The position numbers were made by a program, and so were the translations under genes. Source: DTKD01 sp050948905 (GTDB taxonomy: Bacteria; Armatimonadota; UBA5829). Taken from it: a DNA stretch of 64,000 bases. Shown here in pieces: positions 31,963-41,069 of the stretch (positions are counted from its first letter, which is position 1; each line of letters starts with the position of its first letter). The notes under the pieces were generated by a model. It was not told the origin of the DNA. It ran no database searches and saw only the letters and a program-made list of their open reading frames with translations. The stretch covers positions 496,001 to 560,000 of the forward strand of contig JBMNES010000001.1 of assembly GCA_050948905.1 (NCBI GenBank), given 5' to 3'.

Positions 31963-33171
31963 CTACGGAATAAAGGGAAAGACCCCGGGTGATTGTCGCT
32001 GTTGAGGCTGTGGCGCAGCGGATTCTACCGGCATATCGCCTAATGTAACGGTGATGTTCTTCGTCTTCCCGGTCTGCGCCTGTAAAACTTCCAGGGTGAC
32101 TTTCGTGCCCGGTTTGAGTTTATCGATCTCTTCATTGAGCGCAACTTTGCCTTTAGTCGCCTTCAAATCAGGGGATATGGGCTTGCCGTTAATTTTTCGA
32201 ATGACGTCTCCGTCGTGCAGCCCGGCCTTATCGGCGGGACTGCCGGGCTGGACGCCGGGCAGGTTACCCTGGGACATAATGACCACGCCGTCGCCTCCGA
32301 TGAGGGGCATTCCCTTGCCCTCCATGCTTTCGCGTAGCACGTTCAACGGCATATATCTGATGCCTATCCAGGCGTGGGCTACCTTGCCCTCCTCTTTCAG
32401 TTTGTCGGCGATCGAGCGTACTGTGTTACTGGGAATCGCAAAACCAATTCCGACGCTGCCGCCGGATGTGGAGGCGATCATATTGTTTATACCGACCACC
32501 TTGCCGTCCAGGTCCGCCAGCGCGCCGCCGCTGTTGCCGGGGTTGATAGAAGCATCGGTCTGAATCAGCCTCTCCGATACCATCCCGCCGAGGCTGCGTC
32601 CAAGAGCGCTGATCACACCAACCGTTACAGTCCATTCAAAACCGAGCGGGCTGCCGACCGCAATGACCCAATCTCCGACCTGTGCCGTGTTGGAATCCGC
32701 GAACTTTCCATAAGGGAGGTTTCTAGCGTCGATTTTGACCACCGCAAGATCAGTCCGCGCGTCTCTTCCGATCAGCCTGGCGTTGTAGCGCTTGCCATCA
32801 TGGGTTGTAACAGTAATTTTAGAGGCGTCCTGGACGACGTGGTTGTTGGTGACAATATAGCCGTCCGGTGTGAATATGACGCCCGAACCCTGACCTTTTC
32901 TCGGCTCCGGCTGCCCGAAGAAAAAGTCGAACGGCGTCGCAGGCGCCGCCCTGCCGATGGTGTCGATATTGACGACATAACGGCTGACTTCTTTTGCGGC
33001 CGCTCGTACGGGGTTGTTCTGTTCCTTTGTGATTCCTATCCCAGCCTGCGAGACCGCACCGCCTGATTGAGCAGTAAAACACGATGGCGGCCCATAGAAA
33101 TAATATATGCTCGCCGCGCATACTATGAACCCCAGAACAAAAACTACCACATACGAGATTAGTCTTTTCAT
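31963..33171 (-). CDS. HtrA/DegP-like periplasmic serine protease
   Basis: The 402-residue protein has an N-terminal membrane anchor (about 4-28), a trypsin-like domain with His in 'IVTNNHVVQDA' (about 111), Asp in 'TDLAVVKID' (about 141) and Ser in 'NPGNSGGAL' (about 213), and one PDZ domain (about 275-380). A Pro/Gln-rich tail follows. It degrades or refolds damaged envelope proteins. It begins on the base after the ribH stop, so it is translated with the riboflavin genes, an unusual partnership. Confidence 0.93.
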   Translation of the reverse strand: MKRLISYVVVFVLGFIVCAASIYYFYGPPSCFTAQSGGAVSQAGIGITKEQNNPVRAAAKEVSRYVVNIDTIGRAAPATPFDFFFGQPEPRKGQGSGVIFTPDGYIVTNNHVVQDASKITVTTHDGKRYNARLIGRDARTDLAVVKIDARNLPYGKFADSNTAQVGDWVIAVGSPLGFEWTVTVGVISALGRSLGGMVSERLIQTDASINPGNSGGALADLDGKVVGINNMIASTSGGSVGIGFAIPSNTVRSIADKLKEEGKVAHAWIGIRYMPLNVLRESMEGKGMPLIGGDGVVIMSQGNLPGVQPGSPADKAGLHDGDVIRKINGKPISPDLKATKGKVALNEEIDKLKPGTKVTLEVLQAQTGKTKNITVTLGDMPVESAAPQPQQRQSPGVFPFIP

Positions 33172-33639
33172 CTAACCCATACTCCTGAACAAGTTGACCA
33201 TCTCAATGGCCGATTCGCCAGCCTCAAAGCCCTTGTTTCCAGCTTTTGTGCCGGCTCGTTCTATCGCTTGCTCGATATTGTCAGTAGTTATTACCCCAAA
33301 TATGGTCGGCACACCCGTATTCATCCCAACTTGGGCAACTCCCTTTGAAACTTCTGCTGCTACGTAGTCGAAATGAGGGGTAGAACCACGGATGACTGCG
33401 CCGAGGCAGATTACCGCGTCGCATTTGCCGGATTCGGCCAACTTCCTGGCGACCATCGGGATTTCAAACGCGCCCGGCACCCACGCGACGGCAATGTCGC
33501 TGTCCTCGACTCCGTGGCGGGTGAGCGCATCGATGGCGCCCTCGACCAGCTTATTGGTTATAAACTCATTGAACCTGCTGGCGACTATGCCGATCTTTAA
33601 ATCTTTTGCAACTAGCTGACCTTCGTATTTTTTGGGCAT
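33172..33639 (-). CDS. ribH: 6,7-dimethyl-8-ribityllumazine synthase
   Basis: The 155-residue protein joins 5-amino-6-ribitylamino-uracil and 3,4-dihydroxy-2-butanone 4-phosphate. Motifs: 'IGIVASRFNEFITNKL', 'VAWVPGAFEIPMVARKL', 'ICLGAVIRGSTPHFDYVAAEV' and 'GVITTDNIEQAIERAGTKAGNKGFEA'. Full length. It lies 22 bp after ribBA. Confidence 0.96.
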   Translation of the reverse strand: MPKKYEGQLVAKDLKIGIVASRFNEFITNKLVEGAIDALTRHGVEDSDIAVAWVPGAFEIPMVARKLAESGKCDAVICLGAVIRGSTPHFDYVAAEVSKGVAQVGMNTGVPTIFGVITTDNIEQAIERAGTKAGNKGFEAGESAIEMVNLFRSMG

Positions 33640-33661
33640 TTCAGTCCTCCCTGTGGATTAT

Positions 33662-34927
33662 CTATTCCGCTTGCTCTGCATCTTCTTCACGTACACACGC
33701 ATCGAACATCTGCTCATCGAGAACATGGCCCATCTTCTGGCGCTTGGTGTTAAGATAACGGGCGTTGTCCTCATTCGGCATACAGACTATAGGCACGCGT
33801 TCGACTATTTCGAGATCATAACCCTGCAACCCTGCCACTTTGCCGGGATTGTTGGTCATCAGTCGGATTTTCTTAAGTCCGAGGTCGACTAACACCTGCG
33901 CCCCGATACCGTAGTCTCGCATGTCACCCGGCAGCCCCAGCATGTGGTTCGCCTCCACAGTGTCTGCGCCGTGATCCTGCAGGACATAGGCTTTTAGTTT
34001 GTTCACCAGCCCTATGCCGCGGCCCTCCTGGTGGTAGATATAGAGCAAAACTCCCTTGCCTTCTTCCGCGATGGCCTGCATCGCGGAGTGGAGTTGCTCT
34101 CCGCAGTCGCATCTTAGCGACCCAAGAACATCACCGGTCAGGCATCCGGAGTGGATCCGAACAAGGGTCGGCTCCCCATCGGCCACGTCGCCCATTACAA
34201 GGGCGATATACGGGCTGGATTCGACCGTAGCCTGGTAGCCGTGTGCTATAAAATCGCCGTATTGGGTGGGTATGCGGCAACTTGCGAACTTGAAGACGAG
34301 TCGCTCATTAACTCGTCTGTATTTAATCAGATCGGCGATGGTGACGATCTTCATATCCCATTTGGCCGCGACCTCGCGCAGCTCCGGCAGGCGCGCCATC
34401 GACCCGTCGTCGCTGAGAATCTCACACAGCACTCCAGCTTGGCCTAATCCCGCAAGACGCATGAGGTCGACCACGGCTTCTGTATGCCCCGCCCTTACCA
34501 GTGTGCCGCCGACTTCGGCGCGCAGTGGGTGAATGTGGCCCGGCCTGGCTAAATCTTCTGGCTTTGCGGTAGGATCGACAAAGGTCTTGATGGTTATGGC
34601 GCGATCCGCTGCGGATATGCCTGTGGTTGTGCCACGCAAGGCATCTACGCTAACCGTGAACGCGGTGCCCAGCTTGGCGGTGTTTCGATCGACCATATCC
34701 GGCAGCCCTAACTCGTCGAGTCGCTCTGGTGTTGCAGGCACGCAGATCATCCCGCGGCCGTATTTGGCCATAAAATTGACCGCCTCCGGGGTGATGTGTT
34801 CGGCGGACATAATGAAGTCGCCTTCGTTTTCTCGATCCTCATCGTCGACGACGATTATCATCTTTCCGGCTTTAAGTTCCTCTATGGCTTGCGGTATCGT
34901 CGCGAAGACGTTGTCATCAGGTTGCAT
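33662..34927 (-). CDS. ribBA: Bifunctional 3,4-DHBP synthase / GTP cyclohydrolase II
   Basis: A 421-residue fusion. The RibB half (1-205) has 'VVDDEDRENEGDFIMSAE' and 'HTEAVVDLMRLAG'. The RibA half (206-421) has the zinc Cys triad in 'GCLTGDVLGSLRCDCGEQ', 'YIYHQEGRGIGLVNKLKAY' and 'LMTNNPGKVAGLQGYDLEI'. It supplies both precursors for RibH and RibD. A 323-bp repeat-filled gap separates it from ribE, so it may need its own promoter. Confidence 0.96.
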   Translation of the reverse strand: MQPDDNVFATIPQAIEELKAGKMIIVVDDEDRENEGDFIMSAEHITPEAVNFMAKYGRGMICVPATPERLDELGLPDMVDRNTAKLGTAFTVSVDALRGTTTGISAADRAITIKTFVDPTAKPEDLARPGHIHPLRAEVGGTLVRAGHTEAVVDLMRLAGLGQAGVLCEILSDDGSMARLPELREVAAKWDMKIVTIADLIKYRRVNERLVFKFASCRIPTQYGDFIAHGYQATVESSPYIALVMGDVADGEPTLVRIHSGCLTGDVLGSLRCDCGEQLHSAMQAIAEEGKGVLLYIYHQEGRGIGLVNKLKAYVLQDHGADTVEANHMLGLPGDMRDYGIGAQVLVDLGLKKIRLMTNNPGKVAGLQGYDLEIVERVPIVCMPNEDNARYLNTKRQKMGHVLDEQMFDACVREEDAEQAE

Positions 34928-34990
34928 AAGGTTCCCTTCAATCGTTACTCGTGATAGTTATTTATTTGATGTGAGAGGTGCTTTTTGTTT

Positions 34991-35238
34991 GGAAAAGCAG
35001 ATTTCTCACTGCGTTCGAAATGACACTATATTATAGATAGGTGGCAATCTCCGAATTGCCACCGCGGAAATATCTTAAAAGCAGATTTCTCGCTGCGCTC
35101 GAAATGACATTGGGGCGCTGATTTCTCCTCTGTTTGTCATTCCGCGCGTAGTCGCGGAATCCACGGAAAGTATAGTCTATCAAAGTGATCCTGCGACTTC
35201 GCGCAGGATGACGATAACCGTCAACCGTCAACCGACAA
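34991..35238. repeat. Cluster of dispersed repeats between ribE and ribBA
   Basis: Present are TTCGAAATGAC-family copies (34991-35024 and 35077-35108), a GGTGGCAAT/ATTGCCACC palindrome (35039-35062), an ATTCCGCG/CGCGGAAT palindrome (35136-35165), an ATCCTGCG/CGCAGGAT palindrome (35185-35212) and three CCGTCAA/CCGACAA heptamers (35218-35238). I searched this gap for an FMN riboswitch and saw none. Confidence 0.9.
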
Positions 35239-35250
35239 CTCCCCAGACAG

Positions 35251-35883
35251 TTACCTAAACCCAGCCTGCCGCAGCAGGTCTTCGGTTACGCTGCCGGTTT
35301 CTTTGCCCAGGAACTTCTCGACATATTTGCCTAGGATGTCTGTTTCCAGGTTTACTTTATCCCCCGGGCGCTTGCTTTGAAGCGTGGTGGCTTCTAAAGT
35401 GTGCGGGATCACCGCTATTTCAAAGCCGGAATCGTCGCACGACGCCACGGTGAGGCTTATGCCATCTATGGCTATAGAGCCTTTTTCCACCACGTATCTT
35501 AACACGTTACCGGGCGCTCTGAATCTTATAACTTTCGATTCGCCAATCGACTGCACCGAGTCAATTGTGCCGACGCCGTCGACGTGACCAAGCACGAAGT
35601 GTCCACCAAGGGCTTTGCCAGCTTTAAGACTGGTTTCGAGGTTAACTTTATCCGGTGCGCGCAGGTCGCCGAGTGTGGTTCTGGACAGAGTCTCCGCAAC
35701 TGCATCGAAACAGACCTCGCTGCCGTTTATGGAAGTCGCTGTCAGGCACGCGCCGTTGACCGCCACGCTGTCACCCACTGCGATCTCCGCGGCGGTTTTT
35801 TCGCAGGTGACCACGAGCTTGCCAACTGCACCGCGGGCCAAGCTCCGCACCGTCCCCATTTCCTCGATTAATCCAGTAAACAT
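35251..35883 (-). CDS. ribE: Riboflavin synthase, alpha chain
   Basis: The 210-residue protein consists of two lumazine-binding repeats; the first starts with the typical 'MFTGLIEEMGTV', the second at about residue 97 with 'HFVLGHVDGVGTI'. It dismutates two lumazine molecules to riboflavin. It starts 32 bp after ribD. Confidence 0.96.
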   Translation of the reverse strand: MFTGLIEEMGTVRSLARGAVGKLVVTCEKTAAEIAVGDSVAVNGACLTATSINGSEVCFDAVAETLSRTTLGDLRAPDKVNLETSLKAGKALGGHFVLGHVDGVGTIDSVQSIGESKVIRFRAPGNVLRYVVEKGSIAIDGISLTVASCDDSGFEIAVIPHTLEATTLQSKRPGDKVNLETDILGKYVEKFLGKETGSVTEDLLRQAGFR

Positions 35884-35915
35884 TATGTTATCTTATCACG
35901 CATACGGCGCCGGTG

Positions 35916-37010
35916 TCAGCCTGGATAGACCACGTAGCCCTCGACCATTATATCTCCGCCGGTGCGCCTGACTTTAATTCTTTCAACGCCTATCGCATCC
36001 GCCACTTTCTCTACACCAGGGCCGGATATCGAAGCGACTGCGTCTCGGCCGCCGATGATCTTAGGCGCAAAGAAAAAGGCTATTTTATCTACAACCCTCT
36101 CCTCCAGCGCTCGCGCAGCGACCTCCCCGCCGCCTTCGATGAGCACGGACAGATGGCCAAGCTCGGCGAGTTGACGCATTAAATCGGCGACCGACGCCCG
36201 CCCGCTTTCATCTTTCAACATCAATATACGCGCGCCAGCCGCGCTAAGTTTCTTAATTGCAGACTTATCTGCCCGACTCGATACGGCGGCGATGGTATCT
36301 CCGGGCAAATCGAACATAGCGAGATCATCCGGCACCCTGCCGCTTTCGCTGAGAATCACGCGAGTTGGGTAGTATACCCTGCGACCGACCCGCGCCGTGA
36401 GAGCGGGGTTGTCTATGCGCCCCGTATTGCCGCCTACTACGATCGCATCCACCCCTCGTCTAATCTTATGCGCGAAAGCTCTGGAAGGTTCACTTGTTAT
36501 CCACTTGGAGTCGCCGGTGCGGGTTGCGATTTTGCCGTCGAGGCTCATTGCGGACTTTAAGATGACCAGCGGCCTGCCCGTGGTTCGGTGCTTAATGTAG
36601 GCCTCATTGAGCGACCTGGCTTCAGCTTCCAGAAGGCCGCAGTCGAACTCGATTCCGGCCTGCCTGAGAATTTCAAAGCCTTTACCTGCCACTTTAGGAT
36701 CGGGATCCGCCATCGCGGCACAGACTCGTGTGATGCCCGCCTTTATAATGGCATCGACACACGGCGGAGTGCGGCCCCGGTGGCAACAGGGTTCGAGGGT
36801 GACGTATATGGTGGCTCCATCAGTTCGCCCGGCAGCGTCGTTCAGGGCGAATACCTCGGCGTGAGGTTCACCGGCTTTGGGGTGGAACCCTTTGCCGACA
36901 ATGACGCCGTCTTTTACAACAACGGCCCCGACCATAGGGTTAGGGCTGGTTCTGCCGCGTCTGGCAAGTCGCAGGGCAAGTCGCATGTAGTCGGCGTCAT
37001 TCACAGTCAT
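35916..37010 (-). CDS. ribD: Bifunctional pyrimidine deaminase/reductase
   Basis: The 364-residue protein has an N-terminal deaminase with zinc ligands in 'PHAEVFAL' and 'EPCCHRGRTPPC', and a C-terminal NADPH-dependent reductase ('LKSAMSLDGKIATRTGDSKWITSE', 'GGNTGRIDNPALTARVG', 'LIEGGGEVAARALEE'). ATG 37010 gives the usual beginning (ADYMRLALRLARRG). A longer in-frame start would run through the upstream membrane gene. Its first 14 bp overlap the end of that gene. Confidence 0.95.
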   Translation of the reverse strand: MTVNDADYMRLALRLARRGRTSPNPMVGAVVVKDGVIVGKGFHPKAGEPHAEVFALNDAAGRTDGATIYVTLEPCCHRGRTPPCVDAIIKAGITRVCAAMADPDPKVAGKGFEILRQAGIEFDCGLLEAEARSLNEAYIKHRTTGRPLVILKSAMSLDGKIATRTGDSKWITSEPSRAFAHKIRRGVDAIVVGGNTGRIDNPALTARVGRRVYYPTRVILSESGRVPDDLAMFDLPGDTIAAVSSRADKSAIKKLSAAGARILMLKDESGRASVADLMRQLAELGHLSVLIEGGGEVAARALEERVVDKIAFFFAPKIIGGRDAVASISGPGVEKVADAIGVERIKVRRTGGDIMVEGYVVYPG

Positions 37011-37359
37011 CGTCCGTTGTCTTGCCCAACTCCTGCATAAGTTGCCTACTGAGATTGGTATATTGCCCAAGCACCGCTTTGAGGTCCAACGCAGCCAGCA
37101 CCACCACACCGAAGCCGAGTATCAGGCAAATGCTCCAATATAGAAGAGAGCCGATTGGGTCTTTTCGGTTAGTGAGGCTCGGCCCGAAGATCATCATTAA
37201 AAATAACGCTTCGACACACAAAATCAGCAGCACGCGCAGGACTTTCTGGCTGCGGGGCATAATTCGGCCAAGCGATCTCCACTTTTTAAGCTCGATTAGA
37301 AAGACAACCCCGACCAGGATCATCCCAAGCGCGGCTATCCATTGGATCACGTCGTGCAT
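36997..37359 (-). CDS. Small membrane protein between rpe and ribD
   Basis: A 120-residue protein with three hydrophobic segments (about 6-24, 41-60 and 72-92) and an acidic end (TTDDDCE). I do not recognise the family. It shares one base with the rpe stop (TGATG) and overlaps ribD by 14 bp, so it is translated as part of this operon. An uptake or regulatory role in flavin supply is possible but not shown. Confidence 0.7.
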   Translation of the reverse strand: MHDVIQWIAALGMILVGVVFLIELKKWRSLGRIMPRSQKVLRVLLILCVEALFLMMIFGPSLTNRKDPIGSLLYWSICLILGFGVVVLAALDLKAVLGQYTNLSRQLMQELGKTTDDDCE

Positions 37360-38033
37360 CAGTCACCCTCTGCCGCAGCTCTCAGCTTCGCACACGCCTC
37401 TATAACCCCGTCGCTGTCCCCGAACACCGATGTGCCCGCTATCAGAATATTGGCGCCAACCTCCACCACCGCCCGCGCCGTCTCGACGTCGATGCCACCG
37501 TCTACAGCGATATCAAGATCGGGGTTCAGTTCATCGGCCATCTGCCGCGCCATTGCGATCTTTGGAAGCATCTCGGCGATGAAACTCTGCCCACCAAAGC
37601 CTGGGTTTACAGTCATCACGAGCAGCATATCCAGGTCGGACATTATATTTTCCACCATACAAAGTGGGGTCGAGGGATTGAGCGCGACTCCCGCGTGGAC
37701 TCCCGCAGTTTTGATCTGCTGAACAACCCTGTGCAAATGGATACACGCCTCCGCATGCACGCTTATCTCCACTGCCCCCGCCTCGACGAACGCGTCGATA
37801 TATTCCTCCGGGTGCTCAATCATAAGATGGCAGCACAACGGAAGCGAAGTGTGAGGTTTGATCGCCTTGACCACCATTGGGCCAAAGGAGATGTTAGGCA
37901 CGAATCTGCCGTCCATTATGTCGCAATGTATGGCATCCGCAGAGGAACCTTGCAGACTCGTTACCGCGTCTCTCAGGTTTGCAAAGTCCGCCGCCAGCAG
38001 GGATGGAAATATCTTAACTTTATCGTTAACCAT
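37359..38033 (-). CDS. rpe: Ribulose-phosphate 3-epimerase
   Basis: A 224-residue TIM-barrel enzyme interconverting ribulose-5-P and xylulose-5-P. Motifs: 'IFPSLLAADFANL', 'HCDIMDGRFVPNISFGP', 'CHLMIEHPEEYIDAF', 'VMTVNPGFGGQSFI' and 'AVDGGIDVETA'. Ribulose-5-P is also the substrate of RibB, which may explain its place before the rib genes. It starts 24 bp after the protein kinase gene; in many bacteria rpe follows a PASTA kinase and its phosphatase. Confidence 0.96.
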   Translation of the reverse strand: MVNDKVKIFPSLLAADFANLRDAVTSLQGSSADAIHCDIMDGRFVPNISFGPMVVKAIKPHTSLPLCCHLMIEHPEEYIDAFVEAGAVEISVHAEACIHLHRVVQQIKTAGVHAGVALNPSTPLCMVENIMSDLDMLLVMTVNPGFGGQSFIAEMLPKIAMARQMADELNPDLDIAVDGGIDVETARAVVEVGANILIAGTSVFGDSDGVIEACAKLRAAAEGD

Positions 38034-38057
38034 TACGTCAGCCCCTATCTCAGGTTA

Positions 38058-39758
38058 CTAATACCGGTCGTCGCTGGCCAATCGGCCGCCGACGTAGACC
38101 CTTATACGCACGTTGCTGCCGAAAGCGGTCACGGTCTCGCTGAATTTCTCACCGGGGTCATGATATTCCTGCACGGCAGTCGTCACGCCGCGACTGTCGT
38201 TGACCACTATCCGAACCTCCTGCTGGCCGTCGACATCAGGCGGTACAGTCACCGCGATCTGGAAACTGCGTTCCTCGCCCCTTGGCTCGACCGAGCTGCC
38301 AGTGTCGGGAGCAGAAGTCGACGGCTGCTCCGGCTTCGGGCCAAGGCTTATGACCAGAGAGATAGAGCTTTGCGGCGGAGCCATCGACCCCTTCTCCGGG
38401 TCCTGTCTTATTACCGAGTTGATCGGGATTTTCTCGTTGTATTCCGTGGTCAGTTTACTTATCAGGAATCCAGCATCCTCGGCAGTCCTATACGCCTCTG
38501 CTTCCGGCAGGCCAAGCAAATCAGGGACAGGTTTCGCGCTGGGCCCTTTGCTCAATTTAAATTTTATAGTGGCCTTGTCTTTAGCCACACGCGAGTGAGC
38601 GATCGGAAATTGGACAGCTATCTTTCCCTCTTCATAATCATTGCTGTATACTTCGCCGGGGTCGTCCTGTTCGAGGGTGAAGCCAGCCTCGTGAGCTACA
38701 TCGCGTGCCTCTTCAATTGATTTGCCTATTATCAGAGGGACATCCAACTTGACGTCACGGCTGCTTAGCGCAAGCGTCAAACCACCTGCCAATGCCACCA
38801 CAAGCACGAAACCGACGATCAACCAAAGGTAGGATGATCTCGAAAGCAGGCCATCATCCTCAGTTTCCTCTTCGATCTCCGTCTTGCGAGCTTTTGACGA
38901 GACCTGGGGTTGAGCGACAGTAATGGGCTTACCAAGTCGCAATGCGTCCCGAAGAGCGCGTAAATCCGCAAGCATTTCAGTCGCAGATGAAAAGCGCTGC
39001 GATGGAGATTTGTCGATGGCCCTCATAACAAGATCGCTGAGAGACTTTGGCACCGCAGTGTTCAGGCTGCGTGGCGCCGCAGGGGTGTTTTTTGTTCGAT
39101 TCAGGGCGACCGCTACTGCAGTGGCTCCCTCGAACGGCAGCGATCCGGTCAACATTTCGTATAATATAACGCCCACGGAGTATAAATCGGAGACCGCAGA
39201 CGGTGCTGCGCCTTCGGCAACTTCCGGGGCTTCGTAATGAATCGACCTCATTCCCAGCTTGTCAGTTATCTGCGGGCAGGCTCTAAGCGCAGATGCCAGG
39301 CCAAAATCCGTAACCTTGACCTCGCCATCAGGGCTGATGATAATATCCTGCGGTCGCAAATCGCCGTGTACTACTCGATTTGAATGGGCATATTCGAGCG
39401 CCTCTAACACTAAAACGATTACATCCAGCGACGTGGAGACGTGCATCGCCCCGGCACGCGATATTCGCTCCTTTATATTCATACCACGAACGAATTCACA
39501 GACCACAAACGGGTCATCGGTGGCAGGATCGGCGTTCAGCACTGCTGCGATGCTGGGATGATCCAACCCGGCGGCATTCTGATAGCCTGACCGAACGGCC
39601 CCTGCAAAAACGGAATCGTCGTCGAAAGGCGGATTGATGCACTTCAGAGCGACCAGCCGATTAAGGACTTTGTCGCGCGCTTTGTATACCGTGAATATCG
39701 AGCCCTCGCCGATATTCTCCAGCACTTCATATCGGTAGTTTATGATCTTTCCGATCAA
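38058..39758 (-). CDS. PASTA-domain Ser/Thr protein kinase (PknB/PrkC-like)
   Basis: The 566-residue protein has an N-terminal kinase domain (about 8-275), with the ATP Lys in 'VALKCI' and DFG in 'VTDFGLAS'. The catalytic loop reads HGDLRPQDI: HRD is HGD, and the metal-binding Asn is Asp. One membrane span (about 308-332) leads to two PASTA repeats (about 338-405 and 410-474) and a beta-rich end. It would sense peptidoglycan fragments outside. The start is TTG after GGGAGGA, overlapping the DUF362 stop by 4 bp. No PP2C phosphatase is seen nearby. Confidence 0.9.
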   Translation of the reverse strand: MIGKIINYRYEVLENIGEGSIFTVYKARDKVLNRLVALKCINPPFDDDSVFAGAVRSGYQNAAGLDHPSIAAVLNADPATDDPFVVCEFVRGMNIKERISRAGAMHVSTSLDVIVLVLEALEYAHSNRVVHGDLRPQDIIISPDGEVKVTDFGLASALRACPQITDKLGMRSIHYEAPEVAEGAAPSAVSDLYSVGVILYEMLTGSLPFEGATAVAVALNRTKNTPAAPRSLNTAVPKSLSDLVMRAIDKSPSQRFSSATEMLADLRALRDALRLGKPITVAQPQVSSKARKTEIEEETEDDGLLSRSSYLWLIVGFVLVVALAGGLTLALSSRDVKLDVPLIIGKSIEEARDVAHEAGFTLEQDDPGEVYSNDYEEGKIAVQFPIAHSRVAKDKATIKFKLSKGPSAKPVPDLLGLPEAEAYRTAEDAGFLISKLTTEYNEKIPINSVIRQDPEKGSMAPPQSSISLVISLGPKPEQPSTSAPDTGSSVEPRGEERSFQIAVTVPPDVDGQQEVRIVVNDSRGVTTAVQEYHDPGEKFSETVTAFGSNVRIRVYVGGRLASDDRY

Positions 39759-40849
39759 GAGTGAGTCCTCCCGTAACTGGAAAACAGCTTACCCCATTCG
39801 GTTTTTAGAATAGCTTCGACCCTGGGTTTGCCTTTGCAAGGGTACCAGTAGCCGTCGTGATAGAGCCTGGACGCATAGTAAGACCACGGCGCGATGCAGC
39901 TTCTGAGCAGGAAGTTCTCCAGCGGCTTCAACGGCCCGTGGTAGATCAGCTTTTGGCCGCGGCTCGCGAAAGTCTCCTGTTTGTCGTGGAAATGGAAGTT
40001 GACATCGGAGATGTCCTCGCCGACGACCTCTATTTCCTTGACATCCGCGCATCCGAGGCCGTGCTCGTGTGCGAGCCGGAGAAACTTGAGATTCATCGGG
40101 TCGAAGCCCATCATTTTTGCCGCGATAGCATCGATTGCGACCTGATCTGCGCTGGCTATAATATAATTCTTGATCTTAGGAACCATAGCCCGCGGGCCAG
40201 GGCCGTCGCCGGCTATGGTGCCGTCAGTAACCGCAAACAGGCCGGGGTGGATTTCTTTCTGGATAGCAAGCAAATCGACCAGGGTTTCGTGGATAACCGA
40301 ATGTGTCCAGTGGCGATTGTCGCGCAGCAGCCCGCCGAACGCGTTTTTCATTGCCCCGGTCATAGTGGTAAAGACGTGGGTTTTGAGGGTGGGCAAATGC
40401 ACAGCGTTTTTGTCGAGCATCACGTCCGGGATCAGAATGCCCTCCGGAAAGACCTTGTCCAGCACCAGCATCTTCGCCTTAGGCTCGTATTTGATCCAGT
40501 TGACCCCTTCCTCGTAGAGATACATAAACTCCAGGCCGTGCTTTTCGATGACGGTGTCGAGGTGATTGTTTTTGGCGCCCAGCTTAGGGTCGACTACGAC
40601 GGTGCGGTTTTGCGCAGGGATTAAATTTTTGTAACCCGCGTCCTTTAACGCCTTGGTGACGCCATCTAATTGCCACGGAGTGGTGGAGCAGGCGGGAAAA
40701 TAGTAGTGCCAGGAGATGTTGATCTTGAGAATCGTGTCCTTGTCTTTGGGAAGCGCGGTCTCAAAATCGGCCAGCTTCATCAGTTTGCCGTAATCCTCTA
40801 CGGCGCTCTCCGGGGTGGTCTTCAAAACCGCAACCTTAGATCGACTCAT
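39755..40849 (-). CDS. DUF362 family protein
   Basis: A 364-residue cytoplasmic protein of the DUF362 family: 'ILKINISWHYYFPACSTTPWQLDGVTKAL', 'NAVHLPTLKTHVFTTMTGAMKNAFGG', 'FAVTDGTIAGDGPGPRAMVPK' and 'ASADQVAIDAIAAKMMGFDP'. Some members carry ferredoxin motifs; none is visible here. The reaction is unknown. ATG 40849, 8 nt after AAAAGGA, is preferred over an in-frame TTG six bases earlier. It is translationally coupled to the kinase gene. Confidence 0.82.
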   Translation of the reverse strand: MSRSKVAVLKTTPESAVEDYGKLMKLADFETALPKDKDTILKINISWHYYFPACSTTPWQLDGVTKALKDAGYKNLIPAQNRTVVVDPKLGAKNNHLDTVIEKHGLEFMYLYEEGVNWIKYEPKAKMLVLDKVFPEGILIPDVMLDKNAVHLPTLKTHVFTTMTGAMKNAFGGLLRDNRHWTHSVIHETLVDLLAIQKEIHPGLFAVTDGTIAGDGPGPRAMVPKIKNYIIASADQVAIDAIAAKMMGFDPMNLKFLRLAHEHGLGCADVKEIEVVGEDISDVNFHFHDKQETFASRGQKLIYHGPLKPLENFLLRSCIAPWSYYASRLYHDGYWYPCKGKPRVEAILKTEWGKLFSSYGRTHS

Positions 40850-40864
40850 TTCCAATTCCTTTTG

Positions 40865-41056
40865 CTACCGCTTGTCAGATCGTAATACTCTAATAGCCAG
40901 GCCGAATAATCCAACCGCAACTACACACAGATATACGCAACGACTCACCAGTTCAGGTTCCACTATTTCCCTGCCGAGCACCATTGGCGCTAAAAAGGCC
41001 ACCGCTGCCAGCACGACCCAGAGGGTGAGTATTATATCCAGCCAGTTTGTTCGCAT
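40865..41056 (-). CDS. Small two-span membrane protein
   Basis: Sixty-three residues with two hydrophobic segments (about 8-27 and 39-58) and a basic tail (RVLRSDKR). It lies 15 bp before the DUF362 gene on the same strand, and codon use looks normal. The function is unknown; its place at the head of the kinase/rib gene series is the only clue. Confidence 0.6.
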   Translation of the reverse strand: MRTNWLDIILTLWVVLAAVAFLAPMVLGREIVEPELVSRCVYLCVVAVGLFGLAIRVLRSDKR

Positions 41057-41069
41057 CTTTTTTACCAGG

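Noticed and set aside
34928..35250. FMN riboswitch before ribBA or ribE
   Set aside because: Looked for the conserved AGGGCGGGGYGAAA-type and CCCRACCGGCGGU-type blocks; only dispersed repeats are present. No such element is seen before ribD either.
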